Source: Pseudoduganella violacea
Lineage (GTDB): Bacteria; Pseudomonadota; Gammaproteobacteria; Burkholderiales; Burkholderiaceae_D
Length of the DNA: 64,000 nucleotides
Assembly (NCBI RefSeq): GCF_014191875.1
Contig: NZ_JACHXD010000004.1
Location: forward strand, 62,001-126,000
Reading direction: 5' to 3'
The notes under the pieces were generated by a model. It saw only the letters and a list, made by a program, of their open reading frames with translations. It had not been told where the DNA came from and made no database searches. This document shows positions 27,733 to 36,994 of the stretch, piece by piece (the first letter of the stretch is position 1; the number at the start of each line of letters is the position of its first letter). The position numbers and the translations under genes are program-made.

Positions 27733-30700
27733 TTGGCACCAACCATCAGCATGCTGGCAGAAGCGGATCATCGCGCCGACCTGCACTTCCTCCGGGTACC
27801 CGGCGAGATGGGCCGCCTGATCGCCGCCTACGACTGGCAGTCCACGCCGCTGGGCGATCTGCGCCAATGGCCGCAAAGCCTGCGCACCGCCGTCAACCTG
27901 ATACTCAACTCGACCCAGCCGATGTGGATAGGCTGGGGGCCGGACATCACCTTCCTCTATAACGACGCCTATATCGACGTGCTCAGCCTGGCCAAGCACC
28001 CGCGCGCCCTGGGCCAGCCGGCGCGCGAGGTCTGGCCCGAGCTGTGGGATTATTGCGGGCCGCTGGCCGAGCGCGTCTTCCAGCGCGGCGAAGCCTGCAT
28101 GGTGGAGAAGGCGCAGTTCTTCATGAGTCGCGGCGACTGGCGCGAAGAGACCTGGTATGCCTTTACCTACAGCCCCATCGTGGACGAGGGCGGCACGGTC
28201 GGCGGCCTGTTCTGTCCCTGCGTCGACGTCACCACGGCCAATCTGCACACGCGCCGCCTGACCACGCTGTCCGACCTGGCCGCCACCACGCTGCGCCAGG
28301 ACAATGTCGTATCCGCTTGCGCCGCCGCAGCCGCCGTGCTCGGCGAAAACCCGGCCGACATCCCCTTCGCCCTGCTGTATCTGTTCGACCCGGCCACCGG
28401 CAGCGCCCGTCTGGCGCAGGCCGTCCATGTGGCGGCCGGCATCGAGCTGGCGCCGCCCCTGGTGGAGCTGGCGGCGGGCCGGCGGCCGCAGCCCGGCTGT
28501 CCCTGGCCTTTCGCCCAGGTCTACGAACAAGGCGCCACGGTGGCGCTGGCCATCGGCGCCCTGCCCGGCTTGCCGCTCGGTCTGGCCGGCCAGCGCGTGC
28601 ACCAGTGCCTGGCCCTGCCCCTGTCCATGCCCGGCTACGAGCGCCCGATCGGCATGCTGGTGGCCGGCGTCAGTCCGGCGCGGCCGCTGGACAGCGCCTA
28701 CCGCAGCTTTTTCGAGCTGGTCGCCGGCCAGGCCGCCGCCGCCGTACAGCGCGCCATGGCCGCCGAGGAACAGCAGCGCCGCGCCGAAGCATTGGCCGAG
28801 CTGGACCGCGCCAAGACCGCCTTCTTCAGCAATATCAGCCATGAATTCCGCACCCCGCTGACCCTGATGCTGGCGCCCATCGAAGATGCGCTGGCCGATC
28901 CCATCCAGCGCCTGGCGCCGCCGCAGCGCGCCCGGCTCGAACTGGCCCAGCGCAATGCCCTGCGCCTGCAAAAGCTGGTCAACACCCTGCTCGACTTCTC
29001 GCGCGTGCAGGCCGGGCGCATGCAGGCCAGCTACCGCCGCGTCGACCTGTGCGCGCTGACGCGCGACCTGGCCAGCGGTTTCCGCTCCATCATGGAAAGC
29101 GCCGGCCTGGCCCTGCATGTGCGCTGCGAAACCCTGCAGGCCGAAACCTGGGTCGATGTGGCGATGTGGGAAAAAATCGTGCTCAACCTGCTGTCGAATG
29201 CTTTCAAGTTCACCTTCGACGGCAGCGTGACGGTGGAACTGGCGCAGCGCGGCCAGGAAGCCGTGCTGCGCATCCGCGATACCGGCGTCGGCATCGACGG
29301 GCCGCAGCAGGCGCGCCTGTTCGAGCGCTTCCACCGCGTCGAAGGCGTGCGCGCCCGCACTTTCGAGGGCTCGGGCATCGGCCTGGCCCTGGTGCGCGAC
29401 CTGGTCGAACTGCACCACGGCCGCATCGAAGTGGAAAGCAAGTTGGACCAGGGCAGCTGCTTCACCATCGTCCTGCCGCTGGGTCGCGCCCATCTGCCGG
29501 ACGATCAGCTGCTGGACGAGGCGGTCCAGCATCCTCCCAGCCGCACGCTGGAAGCCTATACCGCCGAAGCGCGGCGCTGGCTGCCGGGCGAGGACGAGAC
29601 GCCAGGCGCCGCTCCGGCCGCCGGCGGCGCGGCGGCCGTCCACAGCGCGCCGGCTGGCGGCCCGGCCAGCGGCCCGGGGCTCCTGCCGGCGCCCGGCACG
29701 GCACGCATCCTGATCGCCGACGACAACGCCGATATGCGCAGCTACCTGGTGCGCCTGCTGCGCCAGCACTGGCAAGTGCATAGCGTGGCCAATGGCCAGG
29801 AAGCGCTGGCGGCGGCGCGCAGCCAGCGCCCCGACCTGATCCTGAGCGATGTGATGATGCCGCAGCTGGACGGTTTTGGCCTGATCCAGGCCTTGCGCGC
29901 CGACCAGGCCTTGCAAGACATTCCGGTGATGCTGCTTTCGGCCCGCGCCGGCGAAGAGGCGCGCATCGAAGGCATGAACGCCGGAGCCGACGACTACCTG
30001 GTCAAGCCCTTCAGCGCGCGCGAGCTGCTGACGCGGGCCGAGTCCCAGCTGCTGCGGGGCCGCCAGCGCGCCGGCGAGCGCGCCGAGGCCGAGCGCCTGG
30101 CCCAAGCGCGGCGCGAGGCGGAGATCGCCAGCCGCGCCAAGGATGAATTCCTCGCCATGCTCAGCCACGAATTACGCAATCCGCTCTCGCCCATCCTCAG
30201 CGCCACCCAGTTGATGCGACTGAAGGGCGTGCCGCATATCGAAAAGGAGCTGGCCGTCATCGAGCGCCAGTCCCAGCATCTGGTGGGGCTGGTGGACGAC
30301 CTGCTCGACGTGGCCCGCATCACCCAGGGCAAGATCGAGCTGCGCCGCGAACGCTGCGAGCTGTCCGCCCTGATCACGCGGGCGCTGGAAACGGTGGCGG
30401 CCCAGGTGCAGGAGCGGCACCACCAATTGGTCCTGAGCGTGCCGCCGCGCGGCCTGGTGGTGAACGCCGACCCGCTGCGCCTGACCCAGGTGTTTAGCAA
30501 TCTGCTGACCAACGCCGTCAAATACACCAATAACGGCGGGCGCATCGAGGTGTGCGCGGTGGCCGAGGAGGGCTGGGCCGTGGTGCGCATCAGCGATAAC
30601 GGCATCGGCATCGCGCCGGACATGCTGTCCCGCCTGTTCGGCAAATTCGTGCAGGAGCGCCAGGCGCTGGACCGCTCGCGCGGCGGCCTGGGACTGGGCC

Positions 30701-30813
30701 TGGCCATTGTGCACAGCTTCGTCGAACTGCATGGCGGCAGCATCGCCGCCCACAGCGCGGGACTGGGCCAGGGCAGCATGTTCGAGCTGCGCCTGCCCCT
30801 GTTGCCTGCATAG
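27733..30813 (+). CDS. hybrid sensor histidine kinase with kinase-receiver-kinase architecture
   Basis: A soluble-looking 1026-residue signalling protein with no clear membrane spans. A PAS-like domain lies at about 30-170 (FLYNDAYIDVLSLAKHP), then a GAF-like domain at about 180-345. The first HisKA has H370 in SNISHEFRTPL with N-box NLLSNAFKFT, a receiver has D706 in ILSDVMMPQLDG and Lys in LVKPFSARE, and a second HisKA has H812 in LSHELRNPL with N-box NLLTNAVKYT. The start codon is TTG at 27733 with AGGAG six bases before it; the ATG at 27751 lacks such spacing. It precedes the efflux genes by 68 bp and may control them, but carries no DNA-binding domain itself. Confidence 0.9.
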   Translation: MAPTISMLAEADHRADLHFLRVPGEMGRLIAAYDWQSTPLGDLRQWPQSLRTAVNLILNSTQPMWIGWGPDITFLYNDAYIDVLSLAKHPRALGQPAREVWPELWDYCGPLAERVFQRGEACMVEKAQFFMSRGDWREETWYAFTYSPIVDEGGTVGGLFCPCVDVTTANLHTRRLTTLSDLAATTLRQDNVVSACAAAAAVLGENPADIPFALLYLFDPATGSARLAQAVHVAAGIELAPPLVELAAGRRPQPGCPWPFAQVYEQGATVALAIGALPGLPLGLAGQRVHQCLALPLSMPGYERPIGMLVAGVSPARPLDSAYRSFFELVAGQAAAAVQRAMAAEEQQRRAEALAELDRAKTAFFSNISHEFRTPLTLMLAPIEDALADPIQRLAPPQRARLELAQRNALRLQKLVNTLLDFSRVQAGRMQASYRRVDLCALTRDLASGFRSIMESAGLALHVRCETLQAETWVDVAMWEKIVLNLLSNAFKFTFDGSVTVELAQRGQEAVLRIRDTGVGIDGPQQARLFERFHRVEGVRARTFEGSGIGLALVRDLVELHHGRIEVESKLDQGSCFTIVLPLGRAHLPDDQLLDEAVQHPPSRTLEAYTAEARRWLPGEDETPGAAPAAGGAAAVHSAPAGGPASGPGLLPAPGTARILIADDNADMRSYLVRLLRQHWQVHSVANGQEALAAARSQRPDLILSDVMMPQLDGFGLIQALRADQALQDIPVMLLSARAGEEARIEGMNAGADDYLVKPFSARELLTRAESQLLRGRQRAGERAEAERLAQARREAEIASRAKDEFLAMLSHELRNPLSPILSATQLMRLKGVPHIEKELAVIERQSQHLVGLVDDLLDVARITQGKIELRRERCELSALITRALETVAAQVQERHHQLVLSVPPRGLVVNADPLRLTQVFSNLLTNAVKYTNNGGRIEVCAVAEEGWAVVRISDNGIGIAPDMLSRLFGKFVQERQALDRSRGGLGLGLAIVHSFVELHGGSIAAHSAGLGQGSMFELRLPLLPA

Positions 30814-30881
30814 GAAAAGCTTGCCAGCCGCAGCAATGTAGAGGAATATTTCCAGCATATTCACTGACGGCTGAGGTGCGC

Positions 30882-32102
30882 GTGACGGCTCCCGATCTTT
30901 CGAAGCTGAAGATAGAACGCAGTGCGAATACCCAGTTGCCGGGCCAGCGCTCGCGGCGCCGGCGCTGGCTGCGCAATGGCCTGATCGTGCTGGCCTTGGC
31001 GGCCGCCGGCGCCTTCTTGCTGCGTCCGGGCGGCGGCAAGGTCAATGTGGATACCGTCAACGTGGCCCAGGCCTACCCCTCGCAGAACTACACCGTGCTG
31101 AACGCCACCGGCTATGTGGTAGCCCAGCGCAAAGCCGCGCTCTCCTCCAAGGCCACCGGGCGGCTGGAGTGGCTGGGCGTGCTCGAAGGCAGCCGGGTGA
31201 TGAAGGACGAAGTGGTGGCGCGCCTGGAAAACCGCGACGTCAGCGCCACGCTGGGCCAGGCCCAGGCCAATGTGAAGCTGGCGGTCGCCAATCTGGAGCA
31301 GGGCCAGGCCGAACTGCAGGATGCGCAGAACGCCTTCCAGCGCGCCAGCGAGCTGCTGAACCAGAAATTCATCGCCGCCGCCAGCCATGACGCGGCCCAG
31401 GCCCGCTACAACAAGGCCAAGGCCGCCATCGCTGCCCAGCGCGCCGCCATCGCGGCGGCCCAGGCCAATGCCCGCGCCGCGCAGGTGGCGGTGGACCAGA
31501 CCCTGATCCGCGCCCCCTTCAACGGCGTGGTGCTGACCAAGAACGCCAATGTGGGCGACAACATCACGCCCTTCTCTTCCGCCGCCGACAGCAAGGGCGC
31601 GGTCGTCACCATTGCCGATATGGATACGCTGGAGGTAGAGGCCGATGTCTCGGAATCGAGCCTGGCGCGCATCAAGGTGGATCAGCCGGCCGAAATCCAG
31701 CTCGACGCCTTCCCCGACCTGCGCCTGGCCGGCGTGGTCTCGCGCATGGTGCCGACCGTGGACCGCAGCAAGGCCACCCTGCTGGTGAAGGTACGCTTCC
31801 TGGAGCGCGATTCGCGCGTGCTGCCGGATATGAGCGCCAAAGTGGCCTTCCTGTCGAAAGCGGTGCCGCCGGAAGACCGCCAAGCGCTGACCGCCGTGCA
31901 GCCGGCCGCCATCGTCAAGCGCGATGGACGCGACGTGGTCTTCGTGGTGGCCGACGACAAGGCACGCCAGACCGTGGTCACGCCGGGCCGCAAGGTCGGT
32001 GAGCTGGTGCAGGTCGGCGGCGTCAAGCCGGGCGACAAGGTCGTGCTCAAGCCGGACGAGAAACTCAAGGATGGCCAGGCTGTGGCCATTGCCAAAAAAT
32101 GA
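30882..32102 (+). CDS. HlyD/MacA-family periplasmic adaptor of an efflux pump
   Basis: A membrane-anchored adaptor of about 406 residues: a basic N-terminus (RSRRRRWLRN), one span (about 36-55), a barrel-sandwich hybrid split by a coiled-coil hairpin, and a beta-barrel domain. The lipoyl-like halves are NATGYVVAQRKAALSSKATG and IRAPFNGVVLTKNANVGD, and the hairpin is Ala/Gln-rich. I prefer the GTG at 30882, because GAGG sits five bases before it; another GTG at 30876 is possible. Its stop overlaps the ATPase start (ATGA), so the adaptor, ATPase and two permeases form one operon resembling MacAB or DevBCA. It should couple the inner-membrane pump to an outer-membrane channel not encoded here. 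Confidence 0.88.
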   Translation: MTAPDLSKLKIERSANTQLPGQRSRRRRWLRNGLIVLALAAAGAFLLRPGGGKVNVDTVNVAQAYPSQNYTVLNATGYVVAQRKAALSSKATGRLEWLGVLEGSRVMKDEVVARLENRDVSATLGQAQANVKLAVANLEQGQAELQDAQNAFQRASELLNQKFIAAASHDAAQARYNKAKAAIAAQRAAIAAAQANARAAQVAVDQTLIRAPFNGVVLTKNANVGDNITPFSSAADSKGAVVTIADMDTLEVEADVSESSLARIKVDQPAEIQLDAFPDLRLAGVVSRMVPTVDRSKATLLVKVRFLERDSRVLPDMSAKVAFLSKAVPPEDRQALTAVQPAAIVKRDGRDVVFVVADDKARQTVVTPGRKVGELVQVGGVKPGDKVVLKPDEKLKDGQAVAIAKK

Positions 32103-32794
32103 GCGCGCCGCCGCTGGTGCGGATCGAGCACCTGGTGAAGTCTTACCGCCGCGGCGACCAGGTGGTGCCGGTGCTGACCGATATCACGCTCGACATCCAG
32201 GCCGGCGACTTTACGGCCCTGATGGGGCCATCCGGCTCGGGCAAGAGCACCCTGCTGAACCTGATCGCCGGCATCGACAAGCCGGACAGCGGCCTGCTGC
32301 GCGTCAACGACCTGGATATCGCCGGCATGTCCGAAAGCGCGCTGGCCGCCTGGCGCGCCGCCAATGTGGGCTTCATCTTCCAGTTCTACAACCTGATGCC
32401 GGTGCTGTCGGCTTTCGAGAACGTGGAGCTGCCGCTGCTTTTGACGCCGCTTTCGCGCCGCGAACGGCGCGAACGGGTGGAGATGACGCTGTCCATGGTC
32501 GGCCTGTCCGACCGCATGGAGCATGTGCCGAACGAGCTGTCCGGCGGCCAGCAGCAGCGCGTGGCCATTGCGCGCGCCATCGTCACCGATCCCACCCTGC
32601 TGGTGGCCGACGAGCCGACCGGGGACCTGGACCGCCACTCGGCCGGCGAGGTGCTGTCCCTGCTCAACCGCCTGAACCGCGAGCTGGGCAAGACCATCAT
32701 CATGGTCACGCACGACGCCCACGCCGCCCAGCAGGCGCGCACCCTGGTACACCTGGAAAAGGGCGAGCTGATACTGGAGGCCGCGCCGGCTTGA
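32099..32794 (+). CDS. MacB/LolD-type ABC transporter ATP-binding protein
   Basis: A 231-residue ATPase of the MacB/LolD/FtsE class. It carries Walker A GPSGSGKST at 43-51, the Q-loop in GFIFQFYNLMPVLSA (which also has the class-specific NLMPVLSAFENVELPL box), the signature LSGGQ at 147-151, Walker B LLVADEP at 167-173 with GDLD after it, and H in MVTHD. It overlaps the adaptor gene by four bases and is followed 18 bp later by the first permease. Proteins of this class energise mechanotransmission rather than classical transport, pushing substrates from the periplasm outward. Confidence 0.92.
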   Translation: MSAPPLVRIEHLVKSYRRGDQVVPVLTDITLDIQAGDFTALMGPSGSGKSTLLNLIAGIDKPDSGLLRVNDLDIAGMSESALAAWRAANVGFIFQFYNLMPVLSAFENVELPLLLTPLSRRERRERVEMTLSMVGLSDRMEHVPNELSGGQQQRVAIARAIVTDPTLLVADEPTGDLDRHSAGEVLSLLNRLNRELGKTIIMVTHDAHAAQQARTLVHLEKGELILEAAPA

Positions 32795-32812
32795 CGCCGC
32801 GCCCGCGCCGCC

Positions 32813-33970
32813 ATGTACCTGCTCCGCCTGATCTCCCGCAACGCCTTGCGCCACAAGCTGCGCACGGCGCTGACGATACTCGGACTGGTGGTCGCCACGC
32901 TCTCCTTCGGCCTGCTGCAGACCGTGGTCGACGCCTGGTACTCTGGCGCGGAAGGCGCTTCGGCCACCACCCTGGTGACGCGCAACGCCACCTCGCTGGT
33001 GTTTCCGCTGCCGCTGTCCTACCAGGAACGCGTGCGCGCCGTGGACGGCGTGTCCGGCGTCGGCTATGCCAACTGGTTCGGCGGTATCTACCAGGAACCG
33101 AAAAATTTCTTCGCCCAGTTCGCCATTTCCGGCAAGAGCTACCTGGACATCTATCCCGACTACCTGCTGCCGGAAGCCGAGCGCAGCGCCTTCCTGCGCG
33201 ACCGCAAGGGCGCCATCGTCGGCCGCAAGCTGGCCATGCAATACGGCTTCAAGGTGGGCGACATCATCCCGCTGCGCGGCACCATCTTCCCCGGCCAATG
33301 GGAATTCGTGGTGCGCGGCATTTACGACGGGCGGCAAAGCACCACCAATACCGCCACCATGTTCTTCCACTGGGATTACATCAACGAGGTGGTGAAACGC
33401 AGCATCCCGCGCCGCGCCAACCAGGTCGGCGTGTATGTGGTGCAGATCGCCCATGCCGAGGACGCGGCGGCCGTCTCCGGCGCCATCGACGCCCAGTTCC
33501 GCAACTCGCTGGCCGAAACGCTGACGGAAACCGAGAAAGCCTTCCAGCTCGGCTTCGTCTCCATGTCGGAAGCCATCGTGGTGGCGATCCGCGTGGTCTC
33601 CTTCGTGGTGATCGTCATCATCATGGCGGTGATGGCCAATACCATGGCCATGAGCGCGCGCGAACGGCTGGCCGAATACGCCACGCTCAAGGTACTGGGC
33701 TTCGGCCCTGGCTATCTGGCCGCCCTGATCTTCGGCGAATCGATGCTGCTGGCGCTGGCCGGCGCGGCGCTCGGCATCCTGCTGCTATTCCCGGTCGCCG
33801 CGACCTTCGCCGCCGCCATGGGCACCATGTTCCCGGTCTTCCAGGTGTCGCCGCTGACGGTGCTCCTGCAACTGCTGTCGGCCGTGGCGGTGGGCCTGGT
33901 GGCGGGCATTGCGCCCACCCTGCGCGCCGCCCGCGTGAATATCGTCGAAGGCTTGCGCAGCATAGGATGA
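32813..33970 (+). CDS. FtsX/MacB-type ABC transporter permease 1
   Basis: A 385-residue membrane protein with the FtsX/MacB topology: one span near the N-terminus (about 15-38, LTILGLVVATLSFGLLQTV), a large periplasmic domain to about 265, then three spans closing with RAARVNIVEGLRSIG. LAEYATLKVLGFGPGYL is the coupling-helix region facing the ATPase. It is paired with a second, related permease of similar length starting 4 bp later, so the pump is probably a heterodimer. The substrate is unknown; the family exports peptides, macrolides, lipoproteins or glycolipids. Confidence 0.88.
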   Translation: MYLLRLISRNALRHKLRTALTILGLVVATLSFGLLQTVVDAWYSGAEGASATTLVTRNATSLVFPLPLSYQERVRAVDGVSGVGYANWFGGIYQEPKNFFAQFAISGKSYLDIYPDYLLPEAERSAFLRDRKGAIVGRKLAMQYGFKVGDIIPLRGTIFPGQWEFVVRGIYDGRQSTTNTATMFFHWDYINEVVKRSIPRRANQVGVYVVQIAHAEDAAAVSGAIDAQFRNSLAETLTETEKAFQLGFVSMSEAIVVAIRVVSFVVIVIIMAVMANTMAMSARERLAEYATLKVLGFGPGYLAALIFGESMLLALAGAALGILLLFPVAATFAAAMGTMFPVFQVSPLTVLLQLLSAVAVGLVAGIAPTLRAARVNIVEGLRSIG

Positions 33971-33974
33971 GCCG

Positions 33975-35141
33975 ATGAAAATCCCCTTCTCCTATATCGC
34001 GCGCAATCTCTGGGCCAGGCGGCTGACCACCGTGCTCACGGCGGGCGGCCTGGCCTTGGTGGTCTTCGTCTTCGCCACGGTGCTGATGCTGGACGAAGGT
34101 TTGCGCACCACCCTCGTCACCACCGGCGAATACGACAATGTGGTGCTGATACGGCGCGCGGCCGAAACCGAGGTGCAGAGCGGCGTGGAGCGGCGCCAGG
34201 CCAGCATCGCCGGCAGCCATGCCGCGCTGGCCCTGGGCGCGGACGGCTCGCCGCTGCTGTCGAAGGAAACGGTGGTGCTGATTTCCCTGGTCAAGCGCGG
34301 CTCGGACAAGCCGTCCAATGTGGTGATACGCGGCATCGGCCGGCAAGGCATGGCGCTGCGGCCGCAGGTGAAGCTGACCCAGGGCCGCATGTTCCGCCCC
34401 GGCGCCTCGGAAATCATCGCCGGCGCCAGCATCGCGCGCCGCTTTGCCGGCGCGGGCATCGGCGAGACCCTACGCTTCGGCCAGCGCGAATGGACCGTGG
34501 TCGGCCTGTTCGACGCAGGTAACAGCGGCTTCGACTCGGAAATCTGGGGCGACGCCGAGCAATTGATGCAGGCCTTCCGCCGCAACGCCTATTCCTCGGT
34601 GATCGCGCGCCTGAACGACGGCAAGCGCTTCGAGGCCTTCAAGCAGGAGATCGAGGCCGATCCGCGCCTGACGCTGGAGGCCAAGCGCGAGCAGGTGTTC
34701 TACTCCGACCAGTCAAGAGCGCTGTCCAACTTCATCAGCATCCTCGGCATGGTGCTGTCGGTGATCTTCTCGATCGGCGCCATGATCGGCGCCACCATCA
34801 CCATGTATGCCTCGGTCGCCAACCGCGTGGGCGAGATCGGCACCTTGCGCGCGCTGGGCTTCCAGCGCCGCAGCATCCTGGCCGCCTTCCTGGCCGAGGC
34901 CATGCTGTTGGCCGTGCTGGGCGGCGCGGCCGGCCTGTTTTTCGCTTCATTCATGCAATTCATCTCCTTCTCCACCACCAACTTCCAATCCTTCGCCGAA
35001 CTGGCTTTCGGCTTCCGCCTGAACCCGGCGATTGTGCTCAAAACCCTCGTCTTTTCGCTACTCATGGGCTTTGTCGGCGGCTTCCTGCCGGCCCTGCGCG
35101 CGGCCCGCATGCAGATCGTCGATGCACTAAGAGCGGCCTGA
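33975..35141 (+). CDS. FtsX/MacB-type ABC transporter permease 2
   Basis: A 388-residue permease with the same topology as its upstream neighbour: a first span at about 17-38, a long periplasmic domain with RGIGRQGMALRPQVKLTQG, and three C-terminal spans. VGEIGTLRALGFQRRSIL is its coupling region and RAARMQIVDALRAA its end. GTG- or ATG-type alternatives are not needed; ATG at 33975 follows the previous stop by 4 bp. The two permeases are only moderately alike, so they are an old duplication. It closes the efflux operon. Confidence 0.88.
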   Translation: MKIPFSYIARNLWARRLTTVLTAGGLALVVFVFATVLMLDEGLRTTLVTTGEYDNVVLIRRAAETEVQSGVERRQASIAGSHAALALGADGSPLLSKETVVLISLVKRGSDKPSNVVIRGIGRQGMALRPQVKLTQGRMFRPGASEIIAGASIARRFAGAGIGETLRFGQREWTVVGLFDAGNSGFDSEIWGDAEQLMQAFRRNAYSSVIARLNDGKRFEAFKQEIEADPRLTLEAKREQVFYSDQSRALSNFISILGMVLSVIFSIGAMIGATITMYASVANRVGEIGTLRALGFQRRSILAAFLAEAMLLAVLGGAAGLFFASFMQFISFSTTNFQSFAELAFGFRLNPAIVLKTLVFSLLMGFVGGFLPALRAARMQIVDALRAA

Positions 35142-35254
35142 CCATCCGCCGAAAAAGGCTGGCAAAATCGTCATGATCCTTGCTTTAAAAGAAATTTTGC
35201 ATGTTAGACTTTCCTTCAAGCAAATCGCCTTTCCCAGATACCTAGTCCCTCCTT

Positions 35255-36934
35255 ATGTCAGTATCCTTCCCGCGTTTTGCCCTGACCAAGCTTGTTTGCC
35301 TGCTCGCTCTATGCGGTCTGGTACGGGCGGAACCGGACGTGAACCAGAGACAGATTCTTGTGCTGTACTCCATGGGCGCGGACTCGGCTTCGCTTTGGCA
35401 ACGCCAGGTGCACAAGGGCTTGTACGATGAACTTGGCAGCCAGCAGCGCGGCAGCACGCCGGCTATTTTCGAGGAGCGCTTCGACGCCCTGCGCGTTGGC
35501 GAGAGCGCCTCGCGCGAAAGCATGGCGCCCTATCTGCGCACCAAGTACGCCAATATCAAATTCGACGCCATCGTCAGCGAGAACTATGTGGCGGCCGACT
35601 TCCTCGACGCCCATCCCGGCCTGTTCGCCGGCGTGCCGCGCTACTACGTCAACCACGGCAAGCATGACTGGATCCCGGTCAACGCCACCGGCCTGGAAGT
35701 GAAAAGCGATTTCGCGCGCTCCATCGGCGTGATCCCGCAGACCGCGCCCCAGGTCAAGCGCATTGTGGTGGTCGGCGACGGCAGCGCGCGCGTGCAGGGC
35801 TGGATCCGCAATGTGCGCGCGCTGGAGCCGCAATACGCGGGCCGCATCGCCTTCGAATACTGGGACGACTACCTGTTTGAAGACCTGCCGCAGCGCGCCG
35901 CGGGCCTGGACGGCAGCAGCGCCCTTTTCATCATGGGCGCCACGCGCGACCGCGCCGGCAAGCTGATGCCGCCGCCGGAACTGGCGCGCCGCCTGACCCA
36001 GGTGTCGCAGGCGCCGATCTTCACCCATATCGGCTCGGTGGTGCAGCCGGGCGTGATCGGCGGCTACGTGGTGAGCGGCGAACATATCGGCCGCGCCATC
36101 GCGCGCATCCTGCTCGGACAGCCGGGCAAAAGCTTCGATGTGCAAACCTATATGTTCGACTATCCGACCGCGCAGCGCTTCCACATCCGCAATGCGCCGG
36201 AAGACTCGGTGTGGCTGAACCGGCCGCACAATGTCTGGGATTTGTACCGCTGGCAGATTATCGCGGGCCTTAGCCTGATCGGACTGGAAGGCGTGCTGAT
36301 TACCGCCTTGGTACTGGCCCTGCGCGACCGCCGCCGCACGCTGGCGACGCTCAACGAAGAGCGCAACGGCCTGGAAGACCGCGTCCTGCAGCGCACGCTG
36401 GAACTGCTGATGGCCAACAAGAAGCTGGAGCAGCTGGCCACCACCGATCCGCTGACCGGCATCGCCAACCGGCGCAAGATGACCGAGCAGATCGCGCGCG
36501 AAATCGAAAGGGCGCGCCGCTTCAACCATCCGCTGTCGATGCTGATGATCGACATCGACCACTTCAAGCGCATCAACGACACCTACGGCCACGATGCGGG
36601 CGACAAGGCCATTGTGGCAATCGCCACGCTGCTGACCGAATCCATGCGCGGCATCGATATGGCGGCGCGTTTCGGCGGCGAAGAATTCGTGCTGCTGATG
36701 CCGGAAACCGAAGCCGGCGTGGCCGTGCATGTAGCCGAGCGCCTGCGCGAAGCGGCAGCCGGCGTGCGCGTGGGCGCCGAGGATGGGGCGGCCGTGGCGC
36801 TGACCGTCAGCATCGGCGTGGCCTCGCTCAATCTGCACGAGGCGGCCGACACCTCGTCGGCCATGCTGATCCGCGCCGACAAGGCGCTCTATCGCGCCAA
36901 AAAAGAAGGCCGCAACCGCGTGGTGAGATTTTAG
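35255..36934 (+). CDS. diguanylate cyclase with periplasmic ABC-substrate-binding-like sensor
   Basis: A membrane-bound c-di-GMP synthase of 559 residues. A signal anchor (about 7-25) leads into a periplasmic domain (about 30-320) of the ABC_sub_bind fold, such as QILVLYSMGADSASLW and VGDGSARVQGW. A transmembrane segment follows at about 333-356, then a short coiled coil and the GGDEF domain from about 390. The active-site motif is GGEEF at 474-478, and the inhibitory I-site RxxD (RGID, 465-468) lies five residues before it. Catalysis with product feedback is therefore expected. The ligand is unknown. It is a single gene with 113 bp upstream and a dyad downstream. Confidence 0.9.
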   Translation: MSVSFPRFALTKLVCLLALCGLVRAEPDVNQRQILVLYSMGADSASLWQRQVHKGLYDELGSQQRGSTPAIFEERFDALRVGESASRESMAPYLRTKYANIKFDAIVSENYVAADFLDAHPGLFAGVPRYYVNHGKHDWIPVNATGLEVKSDFARSIGVIPQTAPQVKRIVVVGDGSARVQGWIRNVRALEPQYAGRIAFEYWDDYLFEDLPQRAAGLDGSSALFIMGATRDRAGKLMPPPELARRLTQVSQAPIFTHIGSVVQPGVIGGYVVSGEHIGRAIARILLGQPGKSFDVQTYMFDYPTAQRFHIRNAPEDSVWLNRPHNVWDLYRWQIIAGLSLIGLEGVLITALVLALRDRRRTLATLNEERNGLEDRVLQRTLELLMANKKLEQLATTDPLTGIANRRKMTEQIAREIERARRFNHPLSMLMIDIDHFKRINDTYGHDAGDKAIVAIATLLTESMRGIDMAARFGGEEFVLLMPETEAGVAVHVAERLREAAAGVRVGAEDGAAVALTVSIGVASLNLHEAADTSSAMLIRADKALYRAKKEGRNRVVRF

Positions 36935-36942
36935 ACCACAGA

Positions 36943-36959
36943 TGTAACAATACGTTACA
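36943..36959. promoter_or_regulatory. TGTAAC-N5-GTTACA dyad
   Basis: A perfect 6-bp inverted repeat, TGTAAC at 36943-36948 and GTTACA at 36954-36959, lies 9 bp after the diguanylate cyclase stop and 36 bp before the glycosyltransferase start. It is short for a terminator and has no T-tract. The 17-bp size and exact symmetry suit a dimeric repressor. The regulator is unknown. Confidence 0.35.
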
Positions 36960-36994
36960 ATTAGGAGTAATTACTATCCTGATATCAATTTAAA

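Noticed and set aside
27628..30168. Very long open frame (846 codons) opposite the hybrid kinase gene
   Set aside because: It is the antisense shadow of a gene with strong G/C third positions; the sequence is rich in Gln/His/Arg/Ala without domains, while the plus-strand product has clear kinase and receiver motifs.
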